A DNA stretch of 64,000 bases, from positions 186,001-250,000 of the forward strand of contig CAJPNK010000001.1 in NCBI GenBank assembly GCA_905372095.1, in the 5' to 3' direction. The DNA is from Candidatus Saccharimonadota bacterium (lineage in GTDB: Bacteria; Patescibacteriota; Saccharimonadia; Saccharimonadales; Saccharimonadaceae). Position numbers and translations under genes: made by a program. This document shows positions 50,456 to 59,402 of this stretch, in pieces; position 1 is the stretch's first letter, and each line of letters opens with the position of its first letter. A model generated the notes under the pieces. That model did no database searches, was not told where the DNA came from, and worked only from the letters and a program-made list of their open reading frames with translations.

Positions 50456-50608
50456 GTGAGATATGCTTTTGTTTTCGTGAGTATAGTGGCGATTTGGCTG
50501 GCTATGCTGCTGTTGGTAAATACGAGCATTGATCCATTATTTTTGTACATTTGCGTGTTAGTTTTGACGTTGGTGTTGTACTTCATTGGGTTCCGGAGGG
50601 CGAGGTAA
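50456..50608 (+). CDS. 50-aa two-helix membrane protein
   Basis: GTG start at 50456, stop TAA at 50606-50608. The product begins MRYAFVFVSIVAIWLAMLLL and has a second hydrophobic segment (LFLYICVLVLTLVLYFIGF), ending RRAR. It sits exactly 6 nt after an extended -10, the same layout as other first genes here. Its stop is immediately followed by the GTG of the AarF-like gene (0 nt gap), and its last codons carry that gene's GGAGGGCGAGG ribosome site. Function unknown; probably a membrane partner of the kinase-like protein. Confidence 0.7.
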   Translation: MRYAFVFVSIVAIWLAMLLLVNTSIDPLFLYICVLVLTLVLYFIGFRRAR

Positions 50609-52060
50609 GTGCGCGTATTGATTGTGGTTCGGGCATTGTTTCGGGTGTGGCGAGCTTGGCGCAGCGATCAAGTATGGCTCAAAGTTTTATCAGACGAGTG
50701 TCAAAGATTAGGTGGCGTGTATGTCAAGTTTTTACAGCATTTGGCATCGACTGAACTGATGGCTCAGGTGTATGCCGCGTCTGGATATCGGCTGGATGCT
50801 TTTGATGATGTGGCGGTTGAGCCGATTGACGTTAGTGAGGTTTTGCGGCAAGAATTGGGTAGCAAAGCCAGCCAAATAATCGTTGATGGAGACCAGCCGT
50901 TTGCTACGGGTTCATTCGCTCAGGTCTATCGTTGCCGCATAGCTGACCGGCCAGGTAACCAGTATATTATCAAAATTCTTCGCCCCAGCGTGGTGCGTTA
51001 TCTGAATTTTGACTTTGTGGCGCTGCGTTTTTGCTGTTGGGCGGGGCAGTTTATGCTAAAGAATGATATTTTTCCGTTGGTTGAGATTGCTGATGAGTTT
51101 ATCAAAACGACCAAGCGTGAAACCGATTATCAGCGCGAGCTAATTACAGCTCAGGCGATTCGTGAATATTTTGCCAAGCGTACCGACAACGTTGTCGTGC
51201 CAGAGACGCTGGCTGATTACTCAACGCGGCGGATATTGGTTCAGGACTATATAGACGGGTTGCCGCTAACTGAAGTGGTGGAACAGGCGCAAGCAGGAGG
51301 TGATACTTACCGGTTTGTCAAAGACCAACTTGGCTCTGACATGCAGCAGCAATTAGTGACGGTCGGCAGTGAGTTTTTGATCGCAATTTTACAAGCAGAT
51401 ATCATTATGGCCGATCCGCATCCAGGTAATATTTATTTGCTGAGAGACAATAAAGTTGCGTTGATCGACTTTGGTTTGGCGGTGGCAGCACCGCGGCATC
51501 GCGCCTCGTTTTATCATATGATCGTGCAGTATCGAGCGCTGTATGAAGATCGAGCTGACATGGGTTTATTGGCACTGGCGATGTTGGCGTTTTATGATCA
51601 TACGCTGTATCAAGCGCTGGATGTGATCGCCAAAGATCGCAGCTTGACACGCACTATTTATGAATATGCGAACACGCTGCTTCAATCGACAACCAGCACG
51701 TTCGCTGCCAATCGGCAAATAACCCAATTATTTCTCAATGAAATTAACGCTGGCAATCGGTTTGCTGTCAGGCTAGACAGCGTTGATATCATGTTGCAGC
51801 GCGGTTTGTACCATTATTTAGCAGCAGCTAGGTTGGCGTGCGGTGATGAATATCGAAGGACGCATTATTGGCGGATTGTCCATGACGCCCTGGAATTGGC
51901 CGAGGTTCACGCTAATATCTATGGAATCAGTGAGGCGGTGCGTTCGTCGCCGATGAGTATTGAACTAGCGCAAGAAATAGTGATGGATTGGATGAGCAAG
52001 GTTGCGGAGCGCGACAGAGCCGCCTACGCCATGTTGTTACAAAAAGGAGAATTATCATGA
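50609..52060 (+). CDS. AarF/UbiB/ABC1-type atypical kinase
   Basis: 483 aa. The ABC1 domain (~75-330) has FATGSFAQVYRCR (altered nucleotide loop), a retained Lys in IIKILRPSV, ADPHPGNIYLL and ALIDFGLAVA (DFG). The usual KxGQ segment is degenerate (VYVKFLQHL). UbiB/ADCK proteins support quinone and lipid metabolism as ATPases. No quinone biosynthesis gene is visible here, so lipid handling may be more relevant. GTG start directly after the 50-aa gene; ATGA overlap with the 62-aa gene. Confidence 0.88.
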   Translation: MRVLIVVRALFRVWRAWRSDQVWLKVLSDECQRLGGVYVKFLQHLASTELMAQVYAASGYRLDAFDDVAVEPIDVSEVLRQELGSKASQIIVDGDQPFATGSFAQVYRCRIADRPGNQYIIKILRPSVVRYLNFDFVALRFCCWAGQFMLKNDIFPLVEIADEFIKTTKRETDYQRELITAQAIREYFAKRTDNVVVPETLADYSTRRILVQDYIDGLPLTEVVEQAQAGGDTYRFVKDQLGSDMQQQLVTVGSEFLIAILQADIIMADPHPGNIYLLRDNKVALIDFGLAVAAPRHRASFYHMIVQYRALYEDRADMGLLALAMLAFYDHTLYQALDVIAKDRSLTRTIYEYANTLLQSTTSTFAANRQITQLFLNEINAGNRFAVRLDSVDIMLQRGLYHYLAAARLACGDEYRRTHYWRIVHDALELAEVHANIYGISEAVRSSPMSIELAQEIVMDWMSKVAERDRAAYAMLLQKGELS

Positions 52061-52245
52061 AGCAATTACAACAATGGGTGATGCAAGTTCGCTATCCGTA
52101 TGCCGCGGGAATCATCGCCGTGATGTGGATTGGCACGGCAATTTTTGCTTACCTGAAACCCGACGTCCCGCTTGAATTTTTGGTCGGAAGCCTTGCTGTC
52201 AGCACTATTATCATTGCGATCACTGGACTGTCGGAGGCTCGTTAA
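52057..52245 (+). CDS. 62-aa two-helix membrane protein
   Basis: Start ATG at 52057 behind GGAGAATT, overlapping the AarF-like stop (ATGA). Two hydrophobic segments: YAAGIIAVMWIGTAIFAYL and LEFLVGSLAVSTIIIAITGL. It ends SEAR. The third gene of the small operon, mirroring the 50-aa membrane protein at its front. Unknown family. A tandem AarF-membrane peptide arrangement suggests a membrane complex. Confidence 0.75.
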   Translation: MKQLQQWVMQVRYPYAAGIIAVMWIGTAIFAYLKPDVPLEFLVGSLAVSTIIIAITGLSEAR

Positions 52246-52253
52246 AGTTCATA

Positions 52254-52874
52254 ATGATCACCGACCAACTCCTCGCCAAATATTCCATCATTTCCGAGCA
52301 AGTTGATGCCAAAGAACTCGGCGTCTTGCTGCGAGAATTGGAAAAGGTGCTGCGAAGCGGCGTGACTGGCAACATTGTGGAATTTGGCTGTTATGTCGGC
52401 ACGACGAGTTTGTTTATTCGACGGCTGCTGGACGCCTATAAATTTACCGGTGAATTTCATGTTTACGATTCGTTTATGGGCTTGCCAGAAAAGACTCAGC
52501 TAGACGCCAGCGCTGCGGGTGAGCAGTTCAAAGCCGGCGAGCTGCTCGCGCCACGCAAAACCTTCATTCAGAATTTCAAAAAGGCTGACTTGAAAATACC
52601 AACTATTCACAAGGGCTGGTTTGCTGATTCCACTCCTGAGGACGTGCCGGAAAGTATCATCTTTGCGTTTTTTGACGGTGATTTTTATGAGTCAATTGCC
52701 GATTCATTTCGTGTGTGCGGCGGCAAGTTTCATAGAAAGGCAACCATCATCGTCGATGACTATGCCAATGAAGCTTTGCCAGGCGCCGCGCGAGCGGTTG
52801 ATAAGTGGCTGGCGAATAATCGTCAATATACGTCGAGAACGGAGTCTAGTCTGGCAATTATTCACATCCTTTAG
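52254..52874 (+). CDS. TylF/MycF-like (macrocin O-methyltransferase family) methyltransferase
   Basis: 206 aa. The AdoMet-binding segment is GNIVEFGCYVGTTSLFI (~40-56). VYDSFMGLPEK (~76-86) and the metal-site region FAFFDGDFYESI (~142-153) with TIIVDDY (~170-176) match the TylF family of sugar or small-molecule O-methyltransferases. Such enzymes are often found in surface-glycan loci. The true substrate cannot be read from the sequence. It starts 8 nt after the 62-aa gene, and the end of that gene has the GGAGG ribosome site. Confidence 0.82.
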   Translation: MITDQLLAKYSIISEQVDAKELGVLLRELEKVLRSGVTGNIVEFGCYVGTTSLFIRRLLDAYKFTGEFHVYDSFMGLPEKTQLDASAAGEQFKAGELLAPRKTFIQNFKKADLKIPTIHKGWFADSTPEDVPESIIFAFFDGDFYESIADSFRVCGGKFHRKATIIVDDYANEALPGAARAVDKWLANNRQYTSRTESSLAIIHIL

Positions 52875-52912
52875 TACTGTTTTTTCCTAAAGTAGCTTGA
52901 CTTTTTATAGTA

Positions 52913-52952
52913 CCTTGTATAACATAGTACTATGTATAATGAAAATACAAGG
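52913..52952 (+). promoter_or_regulatory. Promoter with nested operator palindromes (probable PadR site)
   Basis: TATAAT (52935-52940) is flanked by a 14-bp palindrome ACATAGTACTATGT (52922-52935). Around both lies an outer inverted repeat CCTTGTAT (52913-52920)/ATACAAGG (52945-52952), whose right arm overlaps the AAGGAG ribosome site. The PadR encoded at 54958 is the likely ligand-responsive binder. Confidence 0.6.
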
Positions 52953-52960
52953 AGCATAGC

Positions 52961-54259
52961 ATGAGAAGAATCGATATTATCAAGCGGGCGGGGCGCAATC
53001 TCCGCCAGTCGAAAGGCCGGACGATTTTGACGGCGCTGGCGATTTCGGTCGGGGCGTTTACGATTGGTCTGGCATTGATGGCTGGCGAAGGCGGTCGGTT
53101 ATACACCAATAGTATGGTTGATGCGGCTGGCGATAAAAAAGTGATTATGGTCAATAAAAAAATCGAGTCAGAGAAGAAAGAAGAACTGCCAGAGTACAAT
53201 ACGTCGGAAGAGACTGGCGAAGAACAGCTGGATAAACAAAAGGTAGCGCGTCGTAGCAAGTATTCAATGAGCGATGCTGATATTGCTAAACTGCGAAAAA
53301 TCTCGCATGTACAAGCTGTGACCCCAGCTTATTCAACTGCTGGTGTGGCGTACGCTAAGAGTTCGGGCAATGATAAGAAATTTGCCTTGGAAGTGGCAGT
53401 AAAGGCTGATAAAACGCGGGCAGAATTGGCGGCGGGTAAGCTGAACAATTTCATGCCAAAGCCGGGCGAAATTATCATCCCGAATGATTATGTTAAGCAA
53501 CTGGGCTTCAAGGACGCGCAGTCGGCGATTGGACAGACGATTACGTTGGGTTTGCGTAGTGCGGAGCAGAGCGGCGAGGTTGCTAAGGAGATGTCGCTGA
53601 AAATTACTGCGGTTGACAAAGAGTCGGATACGATTTTGTACTATCAGCCGACGCTGCGAATCTCGACCGCTGACGCTAAGGAAATCTACGAATTTAGCCA
53701 CGACAAAAGCCAGCCGAACGAGTATTCGACGGCTCTGGTGTCGGTTGATGATGAGAAAAATATTGATGCGGTGAAGGACGAAATTAGCAAAGACTACAGC
53801 GCCTATTCGATTCAGGATGTGCGCAAGACGCTGCTCACCATGGTCAACGCGGCGCAAGCGGCGCTGGCAGGATTCGGTGGCTTGGCGCTGCTGGCCAGTG
53901 TATTCGGGATTATTAACACTATGTATATTTCAGTGTTGGAGCGTACCAGCCAAATTGGTTTAATGAAGGCGCTGGGGATGCGCGGCCGCGATATTGGCAA
54001 GTTATTCCGCTACGAAGCGGCGTGGGTTGGTTTGCTGGGCGGCTTGATTGGCGTCGGACTGGCAAGTTTGGTGACGCTGCTGAATCCAGTAATTACCAGT
54101 GCCTTAAAATTAGGCGTTGGCACGAATCTTCTAGTAATTAATCCGCTGCAAATCGGACTGTTGGTAATCGGACTGGTGGTGATGGCAATAATTTCTGGCT
54201 GGTTGCCAAGCCGCAAAGCAACAAAGCTAGACCCAATTGAGGCATTAAGGACGGAATAG
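52961..54259 (+). CDS. MacB/FtsX-type ABC permease
   Basis: 432 aa. One N-terminal helix (GRTILTALAISVGAFTIGLAL), a large extracytoplasmic domain (~50-290) with a charged stretch (EKKEELPEYNTSEETGEEQ), then three C-terminal helices with the FtsX coupling motif LERTSQIGLMKALGMRGRDIG. It ends LDPIEALRTE, typical of the group. Works with the ATPase at 54270. First gene of an operon that also carries a PadR regulator and a PspC protein. This suggests envelope-stress or antimicrobial-peptide response. Confidence 0.92.
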   Translation: MRRIDIIKRAGRNLRQSKGRTILTALAISVGAFTIGLALMAGEGGRLYTNSMVDAAGDKKVIMVNKKIESEKKEELPEYNTSEETGEEQLDKQKVARRSKYSMSDADIAKLRKISHVQAVTPAYSTAGVAYAKSSGNDKKFALEVAVKADKTRAELAAGKLNNFMPKPGEIIIPNDYVKQLGFKDAQSAIGQTITLGLRSAEQSGEVAKEMSLKITAVDKESDTILYYQPTLRISTADAKEIYEFSHDKSQPNEYSTALVSVDDEKNIDAVKDEISKDYSAYSIQDVRKTLLTMVNAAQAALAGFGGLALLASVFGIINTMYISVLERTSQIGLMKALGMRGRDIGKLFRYEAAWVGLLGGLIGVGLASLVTLLNPVITSALKLGVGTNLLVINPLQIGLLVIGLVVMAIISGWLPSRKATKLDPIEALRTE

Positions 54260-54269
54260 GAGAAATATC

Positions 54270-54968
54270 ATGATTGAACTGAAAAATGTGACAAAAGTTT
54301 ACGGTAAAAAGAAAAACCAATTTACGGCGCTGAAAAATGTCAGCTTGACCATCCCGACGGGCGCCAGCGTGGCCATCCTCGGCAAATCCGGTTCTGGAAA
54401 ATCGACGCTGATGCACGCTATATCAGGGTTGGATAAGCCGCAGAAAGGTCAAGTGATTATCGATGGACAAGATATTTTACAACTAAAGTCAAAGCATGTC
54501 GATGAATTCCGTGCTAAAAAAATTGGCTTTATTTTCCAAAGTTTCTTCGTCCAGGGCAATGAGAGTGTGATTGACAATGTCAGTTTGCCGCTGGAAATTG
54601 CGCGGCTGCCACGGAAAAAGCGAGCGCATAAAATCAACACGGCACTCAAGGCAGTAGATCTGTACGATAAGCGCAAGAATCGCGCCAAAGACCTGTCGGG
54701 TGGGCAAAAGCAGCGCCTGGCCATTGCCCGGGCGATTGTCGGTAATCCGCAAATCATCTTTGCTGACGAGCCGACCGGCAACCTGGACAGCGAAACTGGC
54801 GCCAAAGTGGAAGAATTGCTATTTGATTATAACAAGCAAAAGGGTGTCACGCTGATTGTGGTGACACACGATGCCGACCTGGCGAAAAAATGCGATCATC
54901 AAATTATCATCAAAGACGGTCGCGTCGAGAAATCGACCGTGCCAGAGGAGAGAAAACATGGACGTTAG
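54270..54968 (+). CDS. MacB/LolD-type ABC ATP-binding protein
   Basis: 232 aa. Walker A GKSGSGKST (~38-46), signature LSGGQKQR (~142), Walker B IIFADEPTGNLDS (~164) and VVTHDAD. Partner of the permease at 52961. Overlaps the PadR gene by 11 nt. Ribosome site AGGAGAAA. Confidence 0.93.
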   Translation: MIELKNVTKVYGKKKNQFTALKNVSLTIPTGASVAILGKSGSGKSTLMHAISGLDKPQKGQVIIDGQDILQLKSKHVDEFRAKKIGFIFQSFFVQGNESVIDNVSLPLEIARLPRKKRAHKINTALKAVDLYDKRKNRAKDLSGGQKQRLAIARAIVGNPQIIFADEPTGNLDSETGAKVEELLFDYNKQKGVTLIVVTHDADLAKKCDHQIIIKDGRVEKSTVPEERKHGR

Positions 54969-55305
54969 TGCTTACGCTGAAAGCTTGGCGATTCAGCTGC
55001 GCAAAGGATTTTTGGTCTACTGTGTGCTGCTAGTTTGTGCTAAACAACCGCAATATACCGGCGACATTGTGAAGCAATTGAGCGAGTCGGAGCTGATGGT
55101 GGTTGAAGGAACGATTTACCCGCTACTCAGCCGCTTGCAGAAATATGGCTATCTCAAGCATGAATGGCAAGAGAGCGAGCAGGGGCCGCCACGCAAATAT
55201 TATTCGCTTACCGACACTGGCGCGCAGCTGGTGGATGAACTAAAAGATCGTATTAAAATGTTGAACACTTCGCTAAAAAATCTCGAGAAAGGAGCAAAGC
55301 GATGA
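54958..55305 (+). CDS. PadR-family transcriptional regulator (short form)
   Basis: 115 aa, the short PadR type with only a winged helix and one dimer helix. GFLVYCVLLVCAKQPQYTGDI, then VVEGTIYPLLSRLQKYGYL and PPRKYYSLTDTGAQLVDEL. It probably binds the palindromes at 52913-52952, controlling its own operon. Overlaps the ATPase upstream and the PspC gene downstream. Ribosome site GAGGAGAG. Confidence 0.92.
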   Translation: MDVSAYAESLAIQLRKGFLVYCVLLVCAKQPQYTGDIVKQLSESELMVVEGTIYPLLSRLQKYGYLKHEWQESEQGPPRKYYSLTDTGAQLVDELKDRIKMLNTSLKNLEKGAKR

Positions 55306-56576
55306 AAGAAATAACCAGAATCCATTTGGCAAAAACGCCGTTTAGTGTGGAAGTTGATGCCAAAAAATCATTGGAAAAATACCTGAATTTAATCCAGAAA
55401 AACATGCACGCCGAGCCAGAAGCTATGCGAGAAATCGAAGCGCGAATGGTGGAGCTTTTGGCGGAGCGCGGCGTGTCGAAGGACGGTGTGATTGGCAACG
55501 ATGATGTCCTGGCGGTGCAGAAACAAATGGGCGAGCCGCGCGATTTTTCGGATGATGACGAGGCGGTTGACGAAGCGCATGACAACAATGTCAACGACAG
55601 GCCAGTCAAGCAACTAATGCGCGACACCGAGCATGGTTTGATTGGCGGGGTGTGCGCTGGCATTGCGGCTTATTTTGGTATCAATCCGTTATGGGTGCGG
55701 CTGATTGCGATTATCTCGCCATTTATGTCTTTTGGTACGGCGGTACTGGTGTATGTTGTGCTGTGGCTATCAATTCCAGAAGCGCGAACGGCGTCGGATA
55801 AATTGCGAATGCGCGGCGAGCCGATAACTTTAGATTCGCTGAAACAGTTAACGATTGACGATAATACTAAGATACAAGCGACGAATGTGGCAGCTAAAAT
55901 TTTTCGAGTTTTGTTTGGTGCGATGCTAGCTTGCGTAGCGTTTGGATTACTGGTTGCAGTGTTGGTTGGCGGCGTATTTGGTTTTAGCGTGATAGAATCT
56001 ATGGGCGGCTTCGTAGCGCAGAGTTGGGCGTGGGGATTATTAATTTGTTTGATCTTTGGTGGTGTAGCGCTGTTGTCGCTGACGTTATTGGCGACATGGT
56101 GCGTGTTTGCTTGGCGAGTTCGGCGGCCAATGGCGATAGCAATGATCGCTTTGTTATTGTTTGGTGCAGTTAGCTTATCGGGCGTGGCGATTTTTAGCGC
56201 CAATACTTACTCTAACTTATCTCGAGATTATGAAAGATTGGTAAAAGTAAAAACGATTGATTTAACGAATGTTGCGGTTGGCGCAAAATCAATAGTTTTT
56301 GATGGTCATGGCGAGTATGTGGCGGCTGAATATGGCGGTTATTCTGACAAGGTTCGGCTGGAGGTAAGATATTACGATACAAAGTATGCTAACATGCCTG
56401 AAATTAAGGTATCGCGTGTTGGCGATAGGCTAATTGTAAACGTTCAACATCAAGCTTTTGACCAGTGTAGTAAGGCTTTTGTGCCAGATTTTCGTTGTCG
56501 ACATACATTCGGGCCGGAGTCAATAAAAGTTTATGGACCGACAAATTTGCTAGCGCAGGAATATGCTAACGATTAA
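55302..56576 (+). CDS. PspC-domain membrane protein
   Basis: 424 aa. The N-terminal ~85 residues are helical (KSLEKYLNLIQKN... a DUF1700/HAAS-like domain). A PspC domain follows at ~105-165: EHGLIGGVCAGIAAYFGINPLWVRL, then FGTAVLVYVVLWLSIPE. Four or so further helices and an extracytoplasmic beta-rich tail come after. PspC proteins sense or stabilise stressed membranes. Coupled by an ATGA-type overlap to the PadR gene. The last ~120 residues are AT-rich and unfamiliar. Confidence 0.88.
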   Translation: MKEITRIHLAKTPFSVEVDAKKSLEKYLNLIQKNMHAEPEAMREIEARMVELLAERGVSKDGVIGNDDVLAVQKQMGEPRDFSDDDEAVDEAHDNNVNDRPVKQLMRDTEHGLIGGVCAGIAAYFGINPLWVRLIAIISPFMSFGTAVLVYVVLWLSIPEARTASDKLRMRGEPITLDSLKQLTIDDNTKIQATNVAAKIFRVLFGAMLACVAFGLLVAVLVGGVFGFSVIESMGGFVAQSWAWGLLICLIFGGVALLSLTLLATWCVFAWRVRRPMAIAMIALLLFGAVSLSGVAIFSANTYSNLSRDYERLVKVKTIDLTNVAVGAKSIVFDGHGEYVAAEYGGYSDKVRLEVRYYDTKYANMPEIKVSRVGDRLIVNVQHQAFDQCSKAFVPDFRCRHTFGPESIKVYGPTNLLAQEYAND

Positions 56577-56619
56577 TTATTCTCGCGGCAATTTTAAGCA
56601 GCTTTTCATAGTGTCGTCG

Positions 56620-56625
56620 TACAGT
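56620..56625 (+). promoter_or_regulatory. -10 box of the glycosyltransferase fusion gene, leaderless
   Basis: TACAGT followed by 7 nt and the ATG at 56633. This supports 56633 over a GTG at 56624 that lies inside the hexamer. Confidence 0.45.
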
Positions 56626-56632
56626 GACGCCT

Positions 56633-59344
56633 ATGAAAGCAATTACACAATCCTTAGGACTGTCGGCGGCTACTGGCGATAGTCAACAATTTCGTCCGCT
56701 TAATCCGCAAACGCTGACGATCGATATCGTTCTTCCGGTATTGAATGAAGCGCATATTATTGAAGCGTCTATCAGTAAACTTCATAAATATTTGACAGAT
56801 AATTTGCCTTATCGTTGGCAAATTATCATTGCTGATAATGGCAGTAGTGATGGTACTGATCAGATAGCGCAACAGATGACTAAGCGCTGGTCGAGGGTAA
56901 GGTTGGTACGCTTGAACGAGCGGGGGCGCGGCTTGGCTCTCAAAACAGTATGGCAGAAAAGCAAAGCGGACATTTTGGCGTATATGGATATTGATTTATC
57001 GACTAATCTAGATAGTTTTATGCCAATAATATCGCCGCTGATTACTGGAGACGCTGGATTAGCGACTGGTTCTCGTTTGATGAAAGAATCGCGGACAAGG
57101 CGCGGTTTTAAACGCGAGATTATCTCTCGTTGCTATAATCGAATCGTCAGGACTACTATGAAGACCAATTTTGTCGATGCGCAGTGCGGCTTCAAAGCAA
57201 TTCGCCGCGACCTAGCGCAGAAGTTATTGCCGCATATTAAAAATAAAGCTTGGTTTTTTGATACTGAATTGCTGGTTAAAGCGGAATACGAAGGCTACAA
57301 AATTCATGAAGAACCGGTCAAGTGGGTAGAAGACGCTGATTCGCGAGTACGTATTGTTGAAACGGCGGCAGACGACATCAAGGGCCTATCGCGCGTTCGC
57401 AAAGAGTATGGTAAATCAAGTTTTGGCGAAATGGCAGCCTTTGGCGGTTTACTGCTTTTTACGTCTATATTTTATCTATGGAATTTGACAATCAACGGTA
57501 TGGCAAATAGCTACTATGCGGCAGCAGCGCAAGCTGCTAGTACTAGTTGGCTGGCTTGGTTGTTTGGCAGTCTGGATGCTGCCAATTTTGTTAGCGTTGA
57601 TAAGCCGCCGATTAGTATGATGATTATGGGGTTGTTTGGCAGATTGTTTGGCTTCTCATCTTGGAGTATGCTGTTGCCGCATGCACTAGCGGGAATCGCG
57701 ACGGTGGCGCTAGTTTATCTGGTGGTCAGACGCTGGTATGGTGCTCGTGCCGGATTGATTGCCGGGGCGGTAATGGCGTTGACGCCAGCTGCTGCGCTAA
57801 TGTTTCGTTTTAATAACCCAGATAGTTTTTTGACGCTCTTTTTGACAGCTAGCGCTTACGCATTCTTGCGATCATTTGAAGGCAAACGGCCAGTGCTATG
57901 GTTGAGTATAGCTGGACTACTTACCGGGTTTGCTTTTAATACTAAAATGTTACAAGGCTTGCTTTTGTTGCCGATAATGACAATCATTTACATTAGCTTT
58001 GTACGCCCAAAATTCACTACCAGAATGTGGCATCTCGGCGTGGCTGGCATAGCGACAATTGTATCGACATTTTGGTGGAGTATTTTGGTGTGGCTAACAC
58101 CAGCGGTAAATCGACCTTGGGTTGGCAGTACGAGCGACAATAGCATATGGAGTTTGATATTCGGTTATAACGGTTTTGGAAGGCTGTTGGGTGATGGTGG
58201 CGGCCCTGGAGGCCGGCCAGGCGGTATGATGCAAATGGGTGCGCAGGCTGCTAGTCAAACCACTTCGCCAGCAGCGCAAGCAATGACGCCGCCGATTGGT
58301 ATGATGGACGGCAGTTTTGGTACGGGCGGTCGTGGCGGCGGTCCTGGCGGTGTTGGCTTTGGCGGCGATACTGGCGTGCTGCGTATATTTAATGAGAGTT
58401 TTGGGCCGAACATTGCTTGGCTAATTCCGGTAGCCTTGATTAGCGCTGGGTTAGTAATCTGGCTGTTACGCCGAGCGCCGCGACATAATAATGAGCGCAT
58501 CGGTGTATTATTGTGGCTGGGTTGGCTGCTGATGCATATAGTAATTTTCAGCATGACCAGCGGCACTATTCATCCGTATTACGTTGTAGCTATGGCGCCG
58601 GCGGTAGCAGCGCTGGTCGGTATCGGGGCGCCATACATATGGCAAGCTTACACGCGCCGCACCAAAGTAGCCTGGATACTGCCGCTGAGTATCGCGCTAA
58701 CGACAATTCTTAGCATTATTATGCTCGCCTATAGCAACTATTGGCCTTGGCTGATGTGGCTAGTGATGATTGCCGGTGGTGTAGCAACTATTTTGACGCT
58801 GCTGCCGTTATCACAGACGAAACGGCTTAAGCAAATTATTCTTGGCTTAGCAATTACTGCTAGTATGGCGGCACCGATTGTCTTTAGTTTTAGCACGGTA
58901 GCTACAGCGCATAGCGGCAGTATTCCAACGGCTGGTCCAGGCGCTTCAGCGATGAGCAATACGAATAATGAGTCGGCGCGAGCTGAATCGACGCTCGTCT
59001 CGTTTTTGCTAGAAAACCGTCATGGCACGACATGGCTGGCGGCAGTTAATAGCGCTAACGAATCGGCGCCAATTCAATTATCAAGCGGCCAGCCAGTCAT
59101 GGCCATCGGCGGCTTCAATGGTAGTGACTCGACGTTGACGCTATCGCAATTCAAACAGCTCGTCCATCAGGGCAAAATCCGCTACTATGTATTAAATAGT
59201 AGACATGAGAAATCTGGTGGCCCCAGCGGTATGAGTGGACCAGGTAGCAATTCCGATATTCTAACATGGGTGAAAAGTACTGGTAGTAAAGTCGATTACG
59301 GCGGTACACAATATACAGTTTATGATCTTGCGGCGGCTGCTTAA
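56633..59344 (+). CDS. GT2 glycosyltransferase fused to a GT-C (ArnT/PMT-like) transferase
   Basis: 903 aa. Residues ~20-265 are a family-2 glycosyltransferase (polyprenyl-phosphate sugar synthase type): IVLPVLNEAHIIEASI, ADNGSSDGTDQ and a metal-binding DIDLSTN. Residues ~270-790 form a membrane enzyme with ~11-12 helices of the PMT/ArnT GT-C fold (FVSVDKPPISMMIMGLFGRL). It has an extracytoplasmic Gly/Met-rich insert at ~520-590 and a globular C-terminal domain. In Bacillus-type YkcB/YkcC these are two adjacent genes. Here one chain could charge a lipid carrier and pass the sugar to a surface acceptor. Confidence 0.88.
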   Translation: MKAITQSLGLSAATGDSQQFRPLNPQTLTIDIVLPVLNEAHIIEASISKLHKYLTDNLPYRWQIIIADNGSSDGTDQIAQQMTKRWSRVRLVRLNERGRGLALKTVWQKSKADILAYMDIDLSTNLDSFMPIISPLITGDAGLATGSRLMKESRTRRGFKREIISRCYNRIVRTTMKTNFVDAQCGFKAIRRDLAQKLLPHIKNKAWFFDTELLVKAEYEGYKIHEEPVKWVEDADSRVRIVETAADDIKGLSRVRKEYGKSSFGEMAAFGGLLLFTSIFYLWNLTINGMANSYYAAAAQAASTSWLAWLFGSLDAANFVSVDKPPISMMIMGLFGRLFGFSSWSMLLPHALAGIATVALVYLVVRRWYGARAGLIAGAVMALTPAAALMFRFNNPDSFLTLFLTASAYAFLRSFEGKRPVLWLSIAGLLTGFAFNTKMLQGLLLLPIMTIIYISFVRPKFTTRMWHLGVAGIATIVSTFWWSILVWLTPAVNRPWVGSTSDNSIWSLIFGYNGFGRLLGDGGGPGGRPGGMMQMGAQAASQTTSPAAQAMTPPIGMMDGSFGTGGRGGGPGGVGFGGDTGVLRIFNESFGPNIAWLIPVALISAGLVIWLLRRAPRHNNERIGVLLWLGWLLMHIVIFSMTSGTIHPYYVVAMAPAVAALVGIGAPYIWQAYTRRTKVAWILPLSIALTTILSIIMLAYSNYWPWLMWLVMIAGGVATILTLLPLSQTKRLKQIILGLAITASMAAPIVFSFSTVATAHSGSIPTAGPGASAMSNTNNESARAESTLVSFLLENRHGTTWLAAVNSANESAPIQLSSGQPVMAIGGFNGSDSTLTLSQFKQLVHQGKIRYYVLNSRHEKSGGPSGMSGPGSNSDILTWVKSTGSKVDYGGTQYTVYDLAAAA

Positions 59345-59402
59345 GGATACTTTAAGCTCAACCGCGCATACTGTCATTACAAACCTAAGCAAAGGAGTGA
59401 AT

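Noticed and set aside
57841..58380. Gly/Met-rich stretch in the GT-C protein as a frameshift or repeat insertion
   Set aside because: It stays in frame, lies in an external loop, and such Gly-rich loops are usual in the YkcB-like family.
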